NCBI RefSeq assembly: GCF_002157355.1
Contig: NZ_LYMK01000011.1
Coordinates: forward strand, 98,286-162,285
Origin: Variovorax sp. JS1663
GTDB lineage: Bacteria > Pseudomonadota > Gammaproteobacteria > Burkholderiales > Burkholderiaceae_C
Length of the DNA: 64,000 nucleotides
Reading direction: 5' to 3'
Shown here: positions 45,188 to 53,496 of the stretch, piece after piece
Layout: the number at the start of each line of letters is the position of its first letter
Numbering within the stretch: the first letter of the stretch is position 1
Notes under the pieces: model-generated
What the model saw: the letters and a program-made list of their open reading frames with translations, nothing else
What the model was told of the DNA's origin: nothing
Database searches by the model: none
Translations under genes and position numbers: made by a program

Positions 45188-46726
45188 ATGTCCGCACCCT
45201 TCTCATCCGCCGCGCTGCCGCCCGTGCCCCCGCAGTTCACCGCCAGCCCGCGCGATCCCGCCGCCCTGGACGCGCTCGCCGCGCAGGCGCGCGCCGACCT
45301 CGAGCGCGTCAACATCCCGCCAGCAGCCTGGATGCTGCCCGACACCTCGGCCACCGATGACGCGCCCGTGCTCGACGTGCTGGTGGCCGGCGCCGGCATG
45401 TGCGGCCAGACCGCGGCCTTCGCGCTGCGCCGCGAGGGCGTGACGAACATCCGCGTGATCGACCGCGCCGCGCGCGGCGAGGAAGGCCCCTGGGGCACCT
45501 ACGCGCGCATGCTGACCCTGCGCAGCCCCAAGCAGGTGGGCGGGCCGGAGCTGGGCGTGCCCTCGCTGTCCTTCCGCGCCTGGTACGAGGCGCAGCACGG
45601 CGCCGAAGGCTGGCAGGCGCTGCACAAGATCGGCCGCATCGACTGGCGCGACTACCTGCTGTGGGTGCGCGACACGGCCGGCCTGCAGGTGGACAACGGC
45701 GTCGCGTTGCGGTCCGTCTCCCACCTCGGGGATGGCCGGCTGCTGGCGCTGGAACTGGAAGGCCCCGATGGACGCCGCGAGACGGTGCGTGCCCGCCAGC
45801 TGGTGCTGGCGCTGGGCCGCGACGGCAGCGGCGCGCCGCGCTGGCCCGACTTCCCCTCGCTGCGCCGCGGCGATCCGCATGCAGCCGGCCGGGTTTTCCA
45901 TTCGGCCGACGCGATCGACTTCGCCGCCCTGGCCGGGCGGCGCATCGGCGTGCTGGGCGCCGGCGCCTCGGCCTTCGACAACGCCGGCAGCGCGCTGGAG
46001 GCCGGCGCGGCGCAGGTGCAGCTCTTCGCGCGCCGGCCGCAGCTGCCGCAGGTGAACAAGAGCAAGGCCGCCTCCAGCCACGGCTTCCTGCGCGGCTTCG
46101 AGGGACTGGACGATGCGCGCAAGTGGCGCGTCTACACCTACATCTTCGACGAGCAGGTGCCCCCGCCCTGGGAGAGCGTGCGCCGCTGCGATGCGCACAC
46201 CGCCTTCACGCTGCGCCTGGGCACGCCGTGGCTGGACGTGGCGCCCGATGCCGAGGGCGTGACCGTGGCGCTGCCCGATGGCGGCAGCGAGCGCCTCGAT
46301 GCGGTGATCTTCGGCACCGGCTTCGACGTCGACCTGCTGGACCGGCCCGAAATCGCGCCCTATACGCCGAGCATCGACACCTGGGCCCGCCACGTCTCGT
46401 CCGAGGAGGCCCGGCGCCACCCCGAACCGGCGCGCTTTCCCTACCTGGGCACGGGCTTCGAGCTGCGCGGCCGGGGTGACGGCCCGCGCGACCAAGCCGA
46501 AGCGCTCGGACGCATGCGCCTCTTCAACTGGGGCGCCACCATGAGCCACGGCGCGCTGGCCGGCGACATCCCTGGCCTGGCGATCGGCGCCACCCGCCTG
46601 GCCCAGGCGATCGCGCGCGACCTCTTCGTCGAGGACGCCGACCGCCACTGGGCGCGGCTGCAGGCGCACGAGGAGCCGGAATTGATCGCCACCCGCTGGT
46701 ACGTCGGCCCGCAGCCGGCGGCCTGA
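45188..46726 (+). CDS. FAD/NAD(P)-binding oxidoreductase (flavin monooxygenase-like)
   Basis: A 512-residue flavoprotein. The first Rossmann motif [17 protein letters not shown] is at about 62-78, and the second [18 protein letters not shown] at about 252-269. The Leu-rich [13 protein letters not shown] near 373-385 resembles the ATG motif of flavin-containing monooxygenases. The N-terminal 60 residues are proline/alanine-rich. It starts 22 bases from, and divergent to, the HCCA-isomerase-like gene. It ends 1 base from the convergent Bug-receptor gene. Substrate unknown. Confidence 0.82.
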   Translation: MSAPFSSAALPPVPPQFTASPRDPAALDALAAQARADLERVNIPPAAWMLPDTSATDDAPVLDVLVAGAGMCGQTAAFALRREGVTNIRVIDRAARGEEGPWGTYARMLTLRSPKQVGGPELGVPSLSFRAWYEAQHGAEGWQALHKIGRIDWRDYLLWVRDTAGLQVDNGVALRSVSHLGDGRLLALELEGPDGRRETVRARQLVLALGRDGSGAPRWPDFPSLRRGDPHAAGRVFHSADAIDFAALAGRRIGVLGAGASAFDNAGSALEAGAAQVQLFARRPQLPQVNKSKAASSHGFLRGFEGLDDARKWRVYTYIFDEQVPPPWESVRRCDAHTAFTLRLGTPWLDVAPDAEGVTVALPDGGSERLDAVIFGTGFDVDLLDRPEIAPYTPSIDTWARHVSSEEARRHPEPARFPYLGTGFELRGRGDGPRDQAEALGRMRLFNWGATMSHGALAGDIPGLAIGATRLAQAIARDLFVEDADRHWARLQAHEEPELIATRWYVGPQPAA

Positions 46727-46727
46727 A

Positions 46728-47747
46728 TCAGGCCTCGGAGCGGATCCCGCGCATCATGATCACCCCGCCGAGCTGCGCGGTGTCGTTGCGCATGCGGTAG
46801 GCCAGCGACTGCGGCGTGCCGGCCTCGCCCTGCCAGCCGGCCTTCAGCAGCTGCGCCTGCACCTCCGGCGAACGCACGACCCCGCCGAGGGCCGCATTGA
46901 GCCGGGCGATGGCCGAGTTGGGCAGGCTGGCCGGGGCCGCGAGGGCGGTCCAGATCTCCAGATCGAAGCCGCGCACGTCGGCCTCGCGCAGCGTGGGCAG
47001 CTCCTGGAACAGCGGGCTGCGCAGCGGCGAGGTCACGCCGATGGCCTTGAGCTTGCCCGAGGCGACATGCGGCTTGGCCAGGCCGGGCGGCAGCAGCGCC
47101 AGCTGGATCTGGCCGGCCAGCATCGCCGCGATGACCTGCGGGTTGCCGGTGAAGGGCACGTGCTGCGGCGCGATGCTGGTGCGCGCCCGCAGCAACTCCA
47201 TGCCCAGGTGGCCCACCGTGCCGACGCCGGGCGAGCCGTACTTGCCCTTCTCGCCCAGGTTGCGCGCCCACAGCAGCAGTTCGGCCGGCGTCTTGCCGGC
47301 CGCATCGCCGGAGGCGGCCAGCACCAGCGGCGCGGTGCCGATCAGGCCCACTGGGGCGAAGTCTTTCTCGGGGTCGAAGGGCGTGGCCGGGTTGAGCAGC
47401 TTGGCGATCGTCAGGTTGCCGTTGATCAGCGCGCCGATGGTGTGGTCGTCCTGCGCCTTCGCCACCAGGTCGGCCGCCAGGTTGCCGCTGGCGCCGGGCT
47501 TGTTCTCCACCACCACCGGCTGGCCCAGCAGCTTCGAGAGCGGCTCGGCGATGGCGCGCGCCGCCAGGTCGGGCGAAGCGCCACCCGGAAAGCCGACCAG
47601 CACGCGCAGCGGCTGGGTCGGCCAGGCACCGGCCGCGGCGCCGGCCCGGCCGGCACGCGGTGCGGACGGGGAGGTCTGCTGGGCCCACGCGGCCGGGCCG
47701 CACAAGGAGACGGCCAGGCTCTGGAGCAAGCGGCGTTTGGTGATCAT
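46728..47747 (-). CDS. TTT-type (Bug) periplasmic substrate-binding protein
   Basis: A 339-residue solute receptor of the tripartite tricarboxylate transporter class. It has a signal peptide (TKRRLLQSLAVSLCGPAAWAQ, cleavage near residue 22). The Bug fold signature PLRVLVGFPGGASPDLAARAIAE follows, and GSPGVGTVGHLGMELL and VPFTGNPQVIAAML are in the family positions. No TctA/TctB membrane subunits are adjacent, common for the many orphan Bug receptors of Burkholderiales. Residues 23-47 form an extra alanine/glycine-rich linker. The ATG at 47747 is chosen for the signal peptide. Confidence 0.88.
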   Translation of the reverse strand: MITKRRLLQSLAVSLCGPAAWAQQTSPSAPRAGRAGAAAGAWPTQPLRVLVGFPGGASPDLAARAIAEPLSKLLGQPVVVENKPGASGNLAADLVAKAQDDHTIGALINGNLTIAKLLNPATPFDPEKDFAPVGLIGTAPLVLAASGDAAGKTPAELLLWARNLGEKGKYGSPGVGTVGHLGMELLRARTSIAPQHVPFTGNPQVIAAMLAGQIQLALLPPGLAKPHVASGKLKAIGVTSPLRSPLFQELPTLREADVRGFDLEIWTALAAPASLPNSAIARLNAALGGVVRSPEVQAQLLKAGWQGEAGTPQSLAYRMRNDTAQLGGVIMMRGIRSEA

Positions 47748-47854
47748 GAAAGGCTGAGGGTGTTGCAAAGAAGAGTAACACGAAGTTACGTGAGCCTTTG
47801 CTGCAGCGCAAGACAACCAAATGCCTCACCGGCCGGGCCGGCGAGGCGCACCTC

Positions 47855-48556
47855 TCAGGTCGACCGCAGCGAAAGGCGGACCGTGTCGCCCTCGATCACC
47901 ACCGGATAGCCCAGGCCGTCCGCCAGCGCCTGCAGCGCGATCGCGTCGATGGCCAGCTTGCGCGGCGCGCGCAGTGCGCCCGCCATGGGCGGCACCGGGT
48001 CGCCGGCCGGCGACTCCTTCTGGCCCCGGGTGGCCGTGAAGCGCAGGCCTTCCGGGCCATCGGCAGCGATCTGGATGGCGCCGAGGTCCTCCGTGCTGTC
48101 GTGCAGGAAGCCCAGCGCCCCCAGCACCAGGTAGCGCAGCGAGGCGCCCTCCGGAAAACGCGGTTCGTCTCCGGGGCCCGGGGCCAGTTCCTCGTCCACC
48201 TGCAGACGGATGCCATTGAGCTCGAAGGCTGCGCGCATCAGCGAGGCACAGCGCGCCACCAGGGCGCTGCGCGTCGTGCCGTCGTCGCTGACGGCCAGCT
48301 CCCAATCGCGCAGCGAGCGCACGCCGTCGGCCAGGGCATCGATCTGCTCGGAGATCGACCCGATCTGCCGCTCCCAGGCGGCTTCGTCGAAGGTTTCGGC
48401 GGCCGAGCGGTGCTTGAGCAGCAACAGGCCCATGCGCATCACTGACAGCGGCGCCACCATGTCGTGCCGCAGCGCAGGCAGCGCGCGCGTGAGCAATTCA
48501 TGCCGCACGCCGGCCACGATCCAGCTGCTGGCTCCAGGCGAGGCTTTGACTTTCAA
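47855..48556 (-). CDS. Histidine-kinase-like protein with degenerate ATPase half
   Basis: About 233 residues from a TTG at 48556 with GGAG upstream. An ATG at 48682 would add 42 residues that look like spacer and overlap the divergent hydrolase start. The N-terminal helix pair contains ALRHDMVAPLSVMRMGLLLL, with an H-D-x-x-x-P like the phospho-acceptor box of HisKA domains. The rest (LRYLVLGALGFLHDSTEDLG, RLQVDEELAP) resembles a GHKL fold but lacks a visible N-box and DxGxG. This combination recalls phosphotransfer proteins of the ChpT/Spo0B type, by inference only. No response regulator is adjacent. Confidence 0.55.
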   Translation of the reverse strand: MKVKASPGASSWIVAGVRHELLTRALPALRHDMVAPLSVMRMGLLLLKHRSAAETFDEAAWERQIGSISEQIDALADGVRSLRDWELAVSDDGTTRSALVARCASLMRAAFELNGIRLQVDEELAPGPGDEPRFPEGASLRYLVLGALGFLHDSTEDLGAIQIAADGPEGLRFTATRGQKESPAGDPVPPMAGALRAPRKLAIDAIALQALADGLGYPVVIEGDTVRLSLRST

Positions 48557-48680
48557 TTGGGACTTCGCTCCTTGCCAAAAGGCTCCGGCAGTATGGCCGC
48601 CGAACGGCGCCGGCCCCTGTAGGAGGGGGGCTACTCCAGCCCGGCGCGCATCCGGCGCTTCTGGAAGAATGCGCCCGACC

Positions 48681-49496
48681 ATGAACGACCCGCAATACCA
48701 GTACGTGCAGGGACAGGCGCGCGCCAGCTTCCCTGCCCTGCTCGCCGACTACCAGGCCCGCGGCGATGCGGCCGTCGCCGCCGGCCCCTGCCAGCTCGAT
48801 CTGCGCTACGGCCCGCTGGAGCGCCAGCGCTTCGACTTCTTCCCCGCACGCGGCTGGCCGCGCGGCACCCTGGTCTACTTCCATGCCGGCTACTGGCAGT
48901 CGCGCGACAAGTCGGGCTTTCGCTTCATCGCACCGGCGTATGCGGAAGCCGGCCTCCACGTCGCGCTGGCGAACTATCCGCTGTGCCCGGATGTCTCGGT
49001 GGCGGCGCTGGTCGACGCGGCGAAGGCCTGCCTGCCGGCGATCCGCGCGCAGGCCGGCGAAGACCTCCCTCTGCTGCTCTCGGGCCATTCGGCCGGCGCC
49101 CACATCGCGGCCGAGCTGGCGCTGGGGCGGTTGCCCGGTGACCCGGCGGTCGCGGGCGTGGCCGCGCTCAGCGGCATCTACGACCTGGCGCCGCTGGTGG
49201 CGACCACGCTCAACGAGAAACTGCAGCTGGATGCGGCGAGTGCGCGGGCCTGTTCGCCGCTGCACCGCGTGCGCGCCGGTGTCGCGCCGGCCCTGGTGGC
49301 GGTGGGTGGCGCCGAAACTTCGGCCTTCCTGGCGCAGGCCCAGGACTTCCACCGGGCCTGGACGGCCGCCGGCAACCCCGGCGCGCTGCACGTCGAGGAC
49401 GGCGCCGATCACTTCAGCCTGCTGGAAGCATTCGCCTCGCCGGACGCCGCGCTGTTCGGCCGGGTCCTCGCCCTGCTCGACGCGGGCGCGGCCTGA
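48681..49496 (+). CDS. Alpha/beta hydrolase, kynurenine-formamidase-like
   Basis: A 271-residue esterase/lipase-fold enzyme. The oxyanion motif VYFHAGYWQSRDKS (about 66-79) resembles the HGGYW of kynurenine formamidases and BNA7. The nucleophile elbow is LLLSGHSAGAHIAAEL (about 133-148). The catalytic His is likely in HVEDGADHFSLLEAF near the end. No other kynurenine-pathway gene is adjacent, so the physiological ester or amide is uncertain. The ATG at 48681 is preceded by another in-frame ATG at 48669. Confidence 0.85.
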   Translation: MNDPQYQYVQGQARASFPALLADYQARGDAAVAAGPCQLDLRYGPLERQRFDFFPARGWPRGTLVYFHAGYWQSRDKSGFRFIAPAYAEAGLHVALANYPLCPDVSVAALVDAAKACLPAIRAQAGEDLPLLLSGHSAGAHIAAELALGRLPGDPAVAGVAALSGIYDLAPLVATTLNEKLQLDAASARACSPLHRVRAGVAPALVAVGGAETSAFLAQAQDFHRAWTAAGNPGALHVEDGADHFSLLEAFASPDAALFGRVLALLDAGAA

Positions 49497-49512
49497 GAAG
49501 GTACGCGCCCGC

Positions 49513-50004
49513 TCAGCCGCGCCGGCCCGCGGCCCAGGCGGCGAGCACCGCCACCGCCTCCTGCTCCATCTTCTGCTCCGCCGGCATGCCGCGTGCTGCC
49601 AGCGGGGCCCCGGCCTCCGCGCGCAGCGCCTCGACGTCGATCGGATGTCGCGCCGTCGCCGGCACCCCGGCGAAGGCTTCGCCCGACTGCGCCAGCGAGG
49701 CGGCGTAGTAGAGCCGGCCGATGCCCGCGATGCGCATCGCGGCCACGCACAGGGCGCAGGGCTCGCACGAGGTGTAGAGCTCGCAGCCGGTCAGGTCGAC
49801 CGTGCGCAGCCTGCGGCAGGCATCGCGGATGGCCTCCACCTCGCCGTGCGAGGTCGGATCGAAATGCGCCACCGAATGGTTGAAGCCCTCGCCCACCACC
49901 TGGCCATCCTTCACCACCACCGCACCGAATGGCTCGGTGCCGGGTTCCTGCAGGGCCTGGGCCGACAGGGCGATGGCCTGCTTCATGAATTCGTCGCGGT
50001 ACAT
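49513..50004 (-). CDS. Nucleoside/guanine deaminase-like zinc enzyme
   Basis: A 163-residue cytidine-deaminase-superfamily protein. The zinc and catalytic motif is TSHGEVEAIRDAC (H-G-E, where many family members have H-A-E), with the second zinc motif TSCEPCALCVAAM. The N-terminal MKQAIALSAQAL and PFGAVVVKDGQVVGEG are typical of guanine and related deaminases. Third gene of an operon with a CynX-like transporter and an amidohydrolase, suggesting deamination of an imported N-heterocycle. Confidence 0.85.
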   Translation of the reverse strand: MYRDEFMKQAIALSAQALQEPGTEPFGAVVVKDGQVVGEGFNHSVAHFDPTSHGEVEAIRDACRRLRTVDLTGCELYTSCEPCALCVAAMRIAGIGRLYYAASLAQSGEAFAGVPATARHPIDVEALRAEAGAPLAARGMPAEQKMEQEAVAVLAAWAAGRRG

Positions 50005-50025
50005 GTTTCTTGCTCCTTCGATCGT

Positions 50026-51294
50026 TCACCGCGCCGCGGCCGCGGCTGGGATCGGCACATCGAGGCCCGTGCCGAAAAGACCGCGCGTCGCCCGCGCATG
50101 GCGGCGCGGATCGAAGCGCCACGTCAGCATCAGCAGCAGCACGACGACAAAGGCGAGCCAGGCCCACGCGGCATCGAAGCCGCCGCTCGCCGCGCGCACC
50201 CAGCCGGTCACGAAGGGCGCGAGCGCCGCGATCATGAAGCCGAAGCACTGCATGAAGGCGGCCAGCGTGCCGGCCTGGGCCGGATCGGGCAAGTGGTCGA
50301 GCGCCAGCACCATGGCCAGCGAGAAGCCGCCGCCCAGGCCGAGGCCCAGCAGCGCGACCACCAGTGGCGCGGGCGACAGCTTGAGCATCAGGCCGGCGAA
50401 GCCCGCCAGCTGGACCAGCAGCATCGCCGCCAGCCAGGGCCGCAGCTCGCGCCGGCCCCGCGCCAGCACCGGCATCGCGAGCGCCCCGACCACCTGGGCC
50501 GCGGTCATCAGGGCCAGCAGCGCGCCCGCCGACTGCGGGCGCCACCCCTGCTGCGCGAAGGACGGCGGCAGCCACGCGACCAGGCTGGTGTAGCCGCCGT
50601 TGAGCAGCCCGAAATAGACGGCCAGCAGCCAGGCCCGCCGGTTCGAAAAGCACTGCAGCCAGCCCCGGTCCCCGGACGCCGGGCGCACGGATGCAGGCGC
50701 GGGTGCGGGCGCCGGGGCCGCGCGGCCGGCCAGCGTCCAGGCCAGCAGCGCCACCACGGCGGGCAGTGCCCAGAACGCCAGTCCCGCATGCCAGTCGCCC
50801 GCCCACTGAGCAATCCACGGGCTGCCCATGGCGCCGAGCCCGCCGCCGCCCATCATCGCGCCCGAGTACAGGCCCATGATCACGCCCATGCCCATTGGGT
50901 AGGCGCGCTTGATGATCGTCGGCATCAAGGCCTGCACCAGGCCGGCGCCGAATCCGGCCAGCGCGGCACTGGCCAGCAACGCTGCAGGCGAACCGGCAAG
51001 CCAGCGGCTGGCGCAGGCCAGCGCGATGGCGCCCAGCCCCACGCCCATCGCGGCGCGCTCGCCGATGCGCTGCCCCAGGCCCACGCCCGCAAGCGACATG
51101 GGGCCCATCGCGAACATCGGCAGCACCGTCAGCAAAGCGGCGCCATGGAAGCCCAGGCCGGTGTCGCCGCGGATCTCGCCCAGGAGCGGGCTGCTGGCGG
51201 TCAGGAAGGCGCGCAGGTTGATCGCGACCAGCACGATCACCAGCGCCAGACCGAGGCCGGCAAGGCCGCGCCGCGTGAAGACGGTGCCCCTCAT
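50026..51294 (-). CDS. MFS transporter of the CynX/NimT type
   Basis: A 422-residue, 12-helix major facilitator. The N-terminal VLVAINLRAFLTASSPLLGEI is characteristic of the cyanate/nitroimidazole-type CP family. Cytoplasmic loops contain GLGQRIGERAAMG and LARGRRELRPWLA. The central loop is alanine/proline-rich. The ATG overlaps the amidohydrolase stop (ATGA), so the two are co-translated, and the transporter probably carries the amidohydrolase's substrate. Confidence 0.85.
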   Translation of the reverse strand: MRGTVFTRRGLAGLGLALVIVLVAINLRAFLTASSPLLGEIRGDTGLGFHGAALLTVLPMFAMGPMSLAGVGLGQRIGERAAMGVGLGAIALACASRWLAGSPAALLASAALAGFGAGLVQALMPTIIKRAYPMGMGVIMGLYSGAMMGGGGLGAMGSPWIAQWAGDWHAGLAFWALPAVVALLAWTLAGRAAPAPAPAPASVRPASGDRGWLQCFSNRRAWLLAVYFGLLNGGYTSLVAWLPPSFAQQGWRPQSAGALLALMTAAQVVGALAMPVLARGRRELRPWLAAMLLVQLAGFAGLMLKLSPAPLVVALLGLGLGGGFSLAMVLALDHLPDPAQAGTLAAFMQCFGFMIAALAPFVTGWVRAASGGFDAAWAWLAFVVVLLLMLTWRFDPRRHARATRGLFGTGLDVPIPAAAAAR

Positions 51295-52502
51295 GCCGCC
51301 CACGGGCCCGGCAGCAAGACGCCGTCGCGTGCGACGACCTGCCCGCTGGCCACCACCAGCCGCCGCGGCGGCCGTGCCACCACCGCCTCGGCGGTGGTCC
51401 GGGCCTGCACCAGCACCAGGTCCGCACGGCAGCCGGACGCCAGGCCGTAGTCCTCGAAGCCCAGGCCGCGCGCGCCGGCCGCCGTCACGCAGTCGAGCGC
51501 GATGTCCAGCTCGTCGTCGCGACGCAGGTTGTAGCGCAGGCCGATCAGCATCGCGCGCTCCAGCATGTCGGGGCTGCCATAGGGCGTCCAGGTGTCGCGG
51601 ATGCCGTCGTTGCCGCCCAGCATCGTCACGCCCGCGCGCCGGCAAGCCATGAGCGGCGGCACGCTGCGCGCGGCCGGCGCGCTCGTGACCAGCACCACGT
51701 CGAGCGCCGCCATGCGCGCCAGCAGCGCCTCGCGTTCGGCCTCGGGCAGGTCGCCCAGGCAGAAGCCGTGGCTGATCGCCACCCGCCCCTGCAGGCCGAG
51801 CGCGGCGGTGCGGTCGAGGATCAGGCCCAGCGAGAAGGCGCCCATCGCGCCCGGCTCGTGCAGGTGGATGTCGAGCGGCCGCCCACGGCGCTCAGCGATG
51901 CCGAAGAGGACGTCGAGCGAGCGCACCGGGTCGCCGTCGATCGCGCAGGGGTCCAGCCCGCCCAGCACGTCGGCGCCGGCCGCCAGGGCCTGCTCCAGCA
52001 ACTCGGCCGTGCCGGGGCGGCCCAGCAGGCCTGACTGCGGAAAGGCCGCGATCTGGATCTGCTGGACAGGCTGCATCGCCTCGCGCGTGCGCAGCACGCC
52101 CTCCAGGTGGCGCAGGCCGGCCTCCGTGTCGATGTCCACGTGGGTGCGCAGGCGCGTCGTGCCCAGTGCCAGAAAGGCGCGGGCCAGCAGCAGCGACTGC
52201 GCGGCCGCGTCGTGGCCGCTGGCCTTGCGGAAGGCGCGCTCGTTCTCGATCCGGTCGATGAGCCGCGGGCCAACCTCGTTGCGGTACCAGTCCATGCCCC
52301 ACATCGTCTTGTCCAGGTGCGTGTGGCCCTCGACCAGGCCCGGCAGCAGCAGGGCCCCGCCGCCCTCCTCCACCGTGCATCCCGGCGGCGCCTCGAGCGC
52401 AGGGCCGAAGGCAGCGATGCGGCCGTCCTGCACCAGCAGGTCGACGAGCGCGCCGCCCAGGGGGCGCACGCGGCGGATCAGCAGGGAGGCGGTGGCAGGC
52501 AT
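51291..52502 (-). CDS. Cytosine-deaminase-like amidohydrolase
   Basis: A 403-residue metal-dependent hydrolase. Metal ligands are visible in GLVEGHTHLDKTMWG (HxH, about 57-71), IHLHEPGAMG (His pair), ISHGFCLGDL and LGGNDGIRDTW (the catalytic Asp). The pattern HTHLDK and ISHxFCLG is that of cytosine deaminase and isopropylammelide-type hydrolases. First gene of the minus-strand operon with MFS and deaminase. It has a well-formed promoter at 52558-52586 and operator palindromes in its leader. Confidence 0.85.
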   Translation of the reverse strand: MPATASLLIRRVRPLGGALVDLLVQDGRIAAFGPALEAPPGCTVEEGGGALLLPGLVEGHTHLDKTMWGMDWYRNEVGPRLIDRIENERAFRKASGHDAAAQSLLLARAFLALGTTRLRTHVDIDTEAGLRHLEGVLRTREAMQPVQQIQIAAFPQSGLLGRPGTAELLEQALAAGADVLGGLDPCAIDGDPVRSLDVLFGIAERRGRPLDIHLHEPGAMGAFSLGLILDRTAALGLQGRVAISHGFCLGDLPEAEREALLARMAALDVVLVTSAPAARSVPPLMACRRAGVTMLGGNDGIRDTWTPYGSPDMLERAMLIGLRYNLRRDDELDIALDCVTAAGARGLGFEDYGLASGCRADLVLVQARTTAEAVVARPPRRLVVASGQVVARDGVLLPGPWAA

Positions 52503-52518
52503 GGGTTTGTTTCTTTGA

Positions 52519-52553
52519 TGGTCAACCGTGCAAGCAAATTTTGGTTAACCAAA
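52519..52553. promoter_or_regulatory. Probable GntR operator: two palindromes
   Basis: TTTGGTTAACCAAA (52540-52553) is a perfect 14-bp palindrome. TGGTCAACCG (52519-52528) repeats its core imperfectly, with centres 23 bp apart. The perfect site lies just downstream of the amidohydrolase -10 element, a classical repressor position. Confidence 0.7.
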
Positions 52554-52557
52554 CAAC

Positions 52558-52586
52558 ATCTTAATCGTTGACAAAAATCCGGTCAA
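52558..52586 (-). promoter_or_regulatory. Sigma-70 promoter of the amidohydrolase operon
   Basis: Minus strand: TTGACC (52581-52586), 17 bases, TAAGAT (52558-52563). The start site would fall in the TTTGGTTAACCAAA palindrome, so binding there should block transcription. Confidence 0.65.
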
Positions 52587-52653
52587 TGCGCGATCGACCC
52601 GCCTTGCAGCGAGAGGCCGCGGGTAATATTCGAGCCACTCGCACCCCTTGTCC

Positions 52654-53496
52654 ATGCCCGCCGTCCACCCCACCCGCACCGCCGCCACGCCTGCCAAGGG
52701 CCACGGCCGTGCCGAGCCGCCGGAGGCGTCCGCACCCGAGGGCAGCGTGGACGAGCGCGTTTATGCCGCGGTGTCGCAGGCACTGCTGAGCGGCCGCCTG
52801 CGGCCGGGCACGCCGCTGCGCGAGCGCGCCCTGGCCGAGGCGCTGGGCTGCACGCGAGGCGCGATCCGCAAGGTGCTGGCGCGGCTGGGCACGGAGAAGA
52901 AGCTGGTGCTGGAGCACAACCGCGGCGCCTTCGTGCCCAACCCCTCCGTCGAGGACATGCGCGGCATCTACCGCGCACGCCGCATCGTCGAAGCCGGCCT
53001 GATCGGCACGCTCTTCGGCCAGCTGACGCGCGAGCAGGCGGCGGCCCTGCGCAGGCATGTCCAGGCCGAGCAGCGCGCCTTCAAGGAAGAGCGGCGTGCC
53101 GACGCGATCCGCCTGGCGGGCGACTTCCACCTGCTGCTGGCGCAGATGGCCGCGAGCGAGGAGCTGCTGTCGTACCTGCAACGGCTGGTCGGCAACACCG
53201 AGCTCTACAAGGCGCTGTACGACACGCCCGAGGCCGCCTGCTGCGCGCCGCGGGAGCACGAGCAGATCATCGAGGCGCTCTTGGGGCCTTCGCTGGAACG
53301 CGCCATGGCCGTGGCGATGGCGCATCTCGACGAGCTGGAACAGCGCGTGCTCGCCGGCGCCGCCGCCGAGCAGGCGCCGGACGACCTCGCCAGCCTGTTC
53401 GCGCCTTTCGCGCCTGCGCCTGCTGCGGCGCCTACACCCAGCCCGCGCGTCGGAAGCGCCAGTACAGGTAGCCGCAGAGGCTCACGATCAGCGTGA
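52654..53496 (+). CDS. GntR-family (FCD-type) transcriptional regulator
   Basis: About 280 residues. The winged helix-turn-helix is at about 32-95 (GSVDERVYAAVSQALLSGRL, LAEALGCTRGAIRKVLARLG). The all-helical FCD ligand domain follows, with DMRGIYRARRIVEAGL, DFHLLLAQMAASEELL and EHEQIIEALLG, a metal-site pattern. It is divergent from the amidohydrolase operon and presumably controls it. The start may be the TTG at 52648 or the ATG at 52654. The last 65 bases, a low-complexity tail, overlap corA on the other strand. Confidence 0.88.
   Translation: MPAVHPTRTAATPAKGHGRAEPPEASAPEGSVDERVYAAVSQALLSGRLRPGTPLRERALAEALGCTRGAIRKVLARLGTEKKLVLEHNRGAFVPNPSVEDMRGIYRARRIVEAGLIGTLFGQLTREQAAALRRHVQAEQRAFKEERRADAIRLAGDFHLLLAQMAASEELLSYLQRLVGNTELYKALYDTPEAACCAPREHEQIIEALLGPSLERAMAVAMAHLDELEQRVLAGAAAEQAPDDLASLFAPFAPAPAAAPTPSPRVGSASTGSRRGSRSA

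Noticed and set aside
48557..48682. Longer start (48682) for the histidine-kinase-like gene
   Set aside because: The added residues are encoded by a GC-rich spacer with a GTAGGAGGGGGGCTAC inverted repeat and reach the divergent hydrolase start codon. The TTG at 48556 has a GGAG upstream.
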